Positions 8,914 to 12,805 of a DNA stretch of 12,805 nt are shown piece by piece. This DNA is from Beverwykella pulmonaria (lineage: Eukaryota; Ascomycota; Dothideomycetes; Pleosporales; Melanommataceae). Numbering within the stretch: the stretch's first letter is position 1; every line of letters begins with the position of its first letter. A model generated the notes under the pieces. It was not told where the DNA came from. It did no database searches and saw only the letters and a list, made by a program, of their open reading frames with translations. The DNA is taken from assembly GCA_001599595.1 (NCBI GenBank), contig BCHH01000031.1:1-12805 (forward strand), in the 5' to 3' direction. The position numbers and the translations under genes were made by a program.

Positions 8914-11900
8914 ATGGAAGTACTTGGTATTACGGCAAGCATCATCACGGTTCTTGATCTCGCCAAATCTGTCTCCAAATATATCATTGAAGTTGGCGGA
9001 TCTTCATCCAAGCAAAGCCAGAAAGCACTCCTAGAAATCAGCGCAGCTAGAGGAATACTGCACCAACTACACGACATCGCAGAAGATTTCCAGTTGGGTC
9101 AGGAGTGGAGCATTGTGTTCAAGCAGCTAGTTGCTAAAAATGGGCCTCTTGACCTTATGGAAGCTACCTTGCAAAGATTTGAGGCCAAGTTAAAGCCTGC
9201 GACGGGCTTCAAGAAGCTTGGAAAAGGTCTTATTTGGCCATTCACGAAGAGCGAACTGGAGGAGCTTCTTTCTGGCATCAACTGGCAAACATCACTAATC
9301 ACGTTAGCCCTTCAAAAAGATAGCATGTAAGACGAGGCTAAATTATGCCCTACCAAATATATTTGCTCAGGATTTTCTAACTTGACCAGTGGTCTTTCAA
9401 AAGCGCTGGGTACCCAACTTTCAACAGTCGAGACATCAGTAAAGGCAATAGAAGACAAACTGAAAGATATTGAAGTTTCATCTAACAGTAAGTTGCATGT
9501 TCGCCAACGAATGTGGCTGTCTCACATCGTGCGCAGTACCTGGAAGACAGGCTATCCTAAATTGGCTCTCACCGCTTGACTTCTCCTATCAGCATAGTGA
9601 TATTGTCTCTCAGCGTCAGTTCGGCACTGGCCAATGGTTTCTGCAGTCAGAATCCTTCCTTCAGTGGCTCAATGGATCATCTCGTATCCTCTTCTGCCCT
9701 GGTATCCCGGGTGCCGGAAAGACCACCATCGCATCAATTGTAGTCGATCACATCTGGAACGAGCGATGCGAACGCAATTCGCAAGATCTTAGAATTGGGC
9801 TTGCTTATATTTACTTTAACTTCCGAAATAAGACAGAGCAGACGCTGCTGAATCTTTTGGGAAGTTTTCTAAGACAACTAGTTCACAGAAAGCAGAGACT
9901 TCCAAATCACATAGTCAACGCTTACGTCCGCCATTCTCACCTCAGAATGAACCCGACAGCAGAGGATATTCTTGATCTATTGCAACAGCAACTAGAGGAT
10001 AACGACAGGACGTACCTGATAGTGGATGCAATTGACGAATGTTCAGAGGACAACGGTATTCGATACCTCTTCATGAATGCATTGCAGTCATTGCAGGAAG
10101 CAGTTCCTCTTCAGATCCTGCTTACGTCCCGGTTTGTGCCATTACTACAACAGAAGTTTTCCGCAGTGTCCAACATCGAGATTAGTGCCGAGCGAAGCGA
10201 TGTGCGGAAATACCTCGAGGGAAATATGTTCCGTCTCGCAAGCTGTGTGCAGCGAGATACCTCTCTACAGGACACTATTGTCCAGGAAATCTGTGATGTC
10301 GTCAATGGAATGTATGCACTGTCTAGATGATCTTACTACCAAATCAGAGAACTGATAGAATGAGGAACAGGTTCCTTCTTGCAAGACTCCACCTTGTGTC
10401 TCTCATCGGTCGAGCAAGCCCAAAGGCGATAAAGACCGCATTACGACGACTACCGCAAGGCTCCGATGCTCTGAAAAGTGCATATGATGAAGCGTTTAAG
10501 AGAATCGATTTACAAGAGCCTGGGTTGCGGGATCTTGCAAATCAGGTGCTCACATTGGTTGTATGTGTTCAGCGACCGCTCACAGTTGGTGAATTTCGCC
10601 ATGCATTTGCAGTCGAGCTCGGAAAGCCGGAGTTGGACGAAGACAACTTTGCAGATGCGGAAGACCTCGTCTCCACTTGCGCCGGGCTGGTTATCATCGA
10701 CCAAGAAAGCGATGTGGTGCGCTTTGTCCATGACACTACAAGAGAGTTTTTCGAACGCCTGAAACCCACTAAATTCCAGAACGGACCTCGCAACCTTGCG
10801 GACATCTGTCTTACCTACCTATCATTTAACTGCTTCTCCTCGTTCTGTGATACCGATGAAGTTTTCGAAGGTCGGCTGCAGAAGTTCTCTCTGTTTAACT
10901 ATGCGTCAGAGTTCTGGGGCATCCATGCCAGTCTTAAAACGCAGCATGAGGTTAAATCTCAAGCAATATCATTCCTTATTCAACGACGAAAAGTCGAGAG
11001 CTCCGCTCAGTCTCTTTTCATTCCAAAATACAAATACCCCGGTTACAGTCACGATGGACCTCGTGATATACAGGGGATTCACCTGGCAGCATACTTTGGG
11101 CTCGATGTCTTCGTTTCTGATCTTATACATAGAGGTATGGATGCAAATTCGACTGACAGCAACAAGCGTACGCCTTTAATCCTGGCTGCAACACACGGTC
11201 ACAATGGTGTCGTAGCTCTACTGTTAGAGAATCCGAATGTCTCTATCAACTATGCGGACAGTTCTCGCCAGACAGCGATCATATGGGCAGCAAAGGGAGG
11301 CCACGTTGAAATTGTCAAAACGTTGATTGCTCAGCCAGGCATTCTTGTCGACATTCAGGATGCGGATGGAAGAGCAGCTTTATCGTGGGCAGCCGGAGAA
11401 GGACACGACAAAGTAGTTGAAGTCTTACTTGATTGCCCCGATGTAGTTGCCGACAGGGAAGATGAGGAGGGTAGAACGCCTGTTTGGCGGGCAGCAAAGG
11501 CTGGACACGCTGCTGTGACGAAGCTCCTTCTTGCACGAGATGATGTCTCCGCAGATTCTGGAGGAGTTGAAAGCGGATCTGCTATGTTGTGGGCAGCTGG
11601 CAAGGGACATAACGAGGTGGTTACTCAGCTGATGGCTCGACCTGACCTCACAATCAACTTAAGAGATTGGTGGGGCAAGGATGCTCTCACTTGGGCTGCC
11701 GCACAGGGTCATCTCGGAATTATCAAGCAGCTACTAGCCCGCAAAGATGCCGATAGAGACGCTAGTGATAAAGAAGGCCGAACAGCATTATCTTACGCAG
11801 CAGGACAAGGGAAGGAGGCAGTTGTTCGCGCCCTACTCGATGAAGGAGCATCACCTGTCTCGATAGACGACGCCGGTAGAACTCCGCTCTCTCACGCCTG

Positions 11901-12216
11901 TAGCCAGGGTTACGACTCCGTGGTAAGACTACTTTTGCAGCAAAGCCGGGAACACCTGAACTTGCCTGACAAAGATGGGCGGACGCCACTGTCATATGCC
12001 ACAGATACAGCTCGCCAAAACACTGGCCTTGTCAAACTCCTTCTGGAGCATAACGCTTCTCCTCTATCTAAGGATTTCTCCGGAAGAGATTGCGTTTGGT
12101 TTGCTCGGAAACATTGTCATGAAGAGGTCCAGTCTCTCCTGTTAGAAAAGATGAATGAGAGTATAAAGAGCACAACGGAGAACACACTCGAGGCCGACCT
12201 TGTACAAGATGCGTAG
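8914..12216 (+). CDS. NLR-type STAND protein: HeLo-like N-terminal domain, NACHT, ankyrin repeats
   Basis: Gene model of four exons, 8914-9326, 9390-9487, 9537-10311 and 10371-12216, giving 3132 nt and 1043 residues. ATG 8914 is the first in-frame ATG and gives the usual fungal start (MEVLGITASIITVLDLAKSV). Residues 1-140 resemble the fungal STAND N-terminal (HeLo-like) domain; about 170-215 is the linker common to these proteins (ILNWLSPLDF, GTGQWFL). The NACHT domain follows: Walker A GIPGAGKT at 226-233, Walker B LIVDAIDE at 331-338, and a sensor-like ILLTSRF. A winged-helix-like region spans about 430-560. About 11 ankyrin repeats run from about residue 660 to the C-terminus (for example EGRTALSYAAGQG). 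Such proteins are cytosolic sensors in heterokaryon incompatibility and immunity: the ankyrins sense, NACHT oligomerises, and the N-terminal domain signals or kills. The particular ligand is unknown. No damage was seen; all exons join in frame. Confidence 0.92.
9327..9389 (+). other. Intron 1 of the NLR gene
   Basis: 63 nt with donor GTAAGA, acceptor CCAG and a CTAAC branch-like motif at 9377-9381. It removes the in-frame TAA at 9328-9330 and joins LALQKDS to GLSKALGTQL, a continuity usual in this family. Confidence 0.85.
9488..9536 (+). other. Intron 2 of the NLR gene
   Basis: 49 nt with consensus donor GTAAGT and acceptor CGCAG. It is the only nearby AG that joins the upstream frame to the PGRQAILNWLSP frame. 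The alternatives at 9546 and 9550 give the wrong phase. Confidence 0.85.
10312..10370 (+). other. Intron 3 of the NLR gene
   Basis: 59 nt with donor GTATGC, branch-like ACTGATAG and acceptor ACAG. Splicing joins DVVNG to MFLLARLHLVSLIG, the expected family sequence after NACHT, and removes the stop codon at 10328-10330 of the upstream frame. Confidence 0.88.
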
Positions 12217-12245
12217 AAGGATACTCAATCCTCCCGAACAATAAG

Positions 12246-12454
12246 TGTAAGCTGGAGGGCGAAGAAAAGAGGTGTCAAGATGTGTCTTGTATGTGATGTA
12301 TGTACAGCTGATATATATATGTGTAAGCCGAGGACACCATAATGTCACGTGGATATGCCACTGACTAATCAGTCCGTCACATATATATATCAGCTGTACA
12401 TACATCACATACAATACACATCTTGACACCTCTTCCTCCGCCCTCCAGCTTACA
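12246..12454 (+). repeat. 209-bp LTR of the second Copia, itself a large inverted repeat
   Basis: It begins TGTAAGCTGG and ends CCAGCTTACA. The arms 12246-12323 (78 nt) and 12378-12454 (77 nt) are inverse copies with about three substitutions and one 1-base gap. The 54-nt centre (12324-12377) holds CACGTG at 12346-12351 and a small ACTGA/TCAGT palindrome. Each arm contains an ATATATATAT tract that could serve as a TATA element. The call as an LTR rests on the TG/CA ends and the primer-binding site that follows at once. Confidence 0.8.
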
Positions 12455-12467
12455 GTTATGAGCCCGG
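12455..12467 (+). other. Primer-binding site for initiator-Met half tRNA
   Basis: The sequence GTTATGAGCCCGG directly follows the LTR end. It is complementary to the anticodon stem-loop segment CCGGGCTCATAAC of eukaryotic initiator Met tRNA. Priming by an internal (half) initiator tRNA is known from Drosophila copia and yeast Ty5. This supports both the LTR border and the Copia assignment. Confidence 0.82.
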
Positions 12468-12551
12468 TTCGCGCCTAACCGCACTATCAAATATCGTTTG
12501 ACTATCACCGTTGTTTATTATTTGATCCTACCTATCAACCTCGTCGTCAAT

Positions 12552-12805
12552 ATGTCTTCCACCGAACCCATTCTTCGAGGAAAACCCNACTGGGAGCACT
12601 GGATCTTTGTGGTCAAGCGAGTCGCTCAATCAGGAGGCGTATGGGAGTATCTCAATCCCGAACAACCTTATCGTCCTCTCAACAAACCTGAGAAACCTCC
12701 TCGTCCAACGGCCGTTCCTAATGCTGCTGGAACTGCTTTCACCCAACCTACGCAGGGAGAGCTCACGCTATACAGTCAGGATATGAGCGCATATTACAAA
12801 GATAT
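12552..12805 (+). CDS. Copia Gag (start of Gag-Pol), partial at window end
   Basis: ATG at 12552 opens a frame with no stop to the window end (84 codons plus 2 nt). The N-terminus MSSTEPILRGKP followed by WEHWIFVVKRVAQSGGVWEYL fits the Copia Gag pattern, in which a Gly-rich start is followed by W, a basic helix and WxYL. A Pro-rich stretch follows (about residues 42-58). Position 12588 is an undetermined base (N), leaving residue 13 ambiguous (NAC). Gag forms the virus-like particle of the retrotransposon. It is apparently undamaged so far; the rest is outside the window. Confidence 0.82.
   Translation, partial: MSSTEPILRGKPXWEHWIFVVKRVAQSGGVWEYLNPEQPYRPLNKPEKPPRPTAVPNAAGTAFTQPTQGELTLYSQDMSAYYKD

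Larger units (their letters stand above)
12246..12805 (+). mobile_element. Second Ty1/Copia retrotransposon, 5' end, apparently intact
   Basis: In order: a 209-bp 5' LTR (12246-12454), an adjacent primer-binding site (12455-12467), a short leader, and an open Gag frame from 12552 to the window end. No RIP-like stops are seen. The bases before the LTR are ATAAG (12241-12245), a candidate target duplication. The element points the same way as the NLR gene and starts 30 bp past its stop codon. Confidence 0.85.

Noticed and set aside
12142..12429. 95-codon minus-strand frame over the NLR end and LTR
   Set aside because: It exists because of low-complexity sequence in the inverted LTR arms; no recognisable product.
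12246..12454. The inverted repeat as a MITE
   Set aside because: The initiator-tRNA primer-binding site and Copia Gag directly downstream make an LTR the better explanation.

Overview
The window looks like a repeat-rich, accessory region of a filamentous ascomycete (Pezizomycotina). Four things support this: a fungal NLR-type STAND gene with 49-63 nt GT-AG introns, Ty1/Copia retrotransposons, a Fot1/pogo-type DNA transposon, and mutation of two of these elements in the style of repeat-induced point mutation (RIP; CpA to TpA). I cannot name a species.

Layout. (1) Positions 1-4293, minus strand: the 5' part of a dead Copia retrotransposon. Its 340-bp 5' LTR is at 3954-4293 and carries a 3 x 48 bp enhancer-like repeat. 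Gag-protease-integrase-reverse transcriptase then run in one frame down to the window edge, broken by more than 30 stop codons. (2) 4294-5375: no convincing gene. (3) 5376-6020, minus: an intact zinc-dependent nucleoside/base deaminase-like gene. (4) 6422-8667: a complete Fot1/pogo (DD35D) transposon with 41-bp perfect terminal inverted repeats and TA target duplications. Its transposase has nine in-frame stops and is split by a 463-bp insertion (7346-7808), probably a solo LTR with a 4-bp target duplication. (5) 8914-12216, plus: an intact four-exon gene for a 1043-residue NLR with a HeLo-like fungal STAND N-terminal domain, a NACHT NTPase and about 11 ankyrin repeats. (6) 12246-12805, plus: the start of a second, apparently intact Copia element. 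It has a 209-bp LTR that is nearly a complete inverted repeat, a primer-binding site matching an initiator-Met half tRNA, and the first 84 codons of Gag.

How it fits together. Without the Fot1 element, the deaminase and the NLR would be a head-to-head pair about 645 bp apart, so they may share a control region. This is inference. The NLR is hemmed in by elements on both sides: Fot1 ends about 245 bp before its ATG, and the second Copia LTR starts 30 bp after its stop codon. The two genes and the second Copia show no RIP damage, whereas the first Copia and Fot1 do. That suggests at least two ages of insertion.
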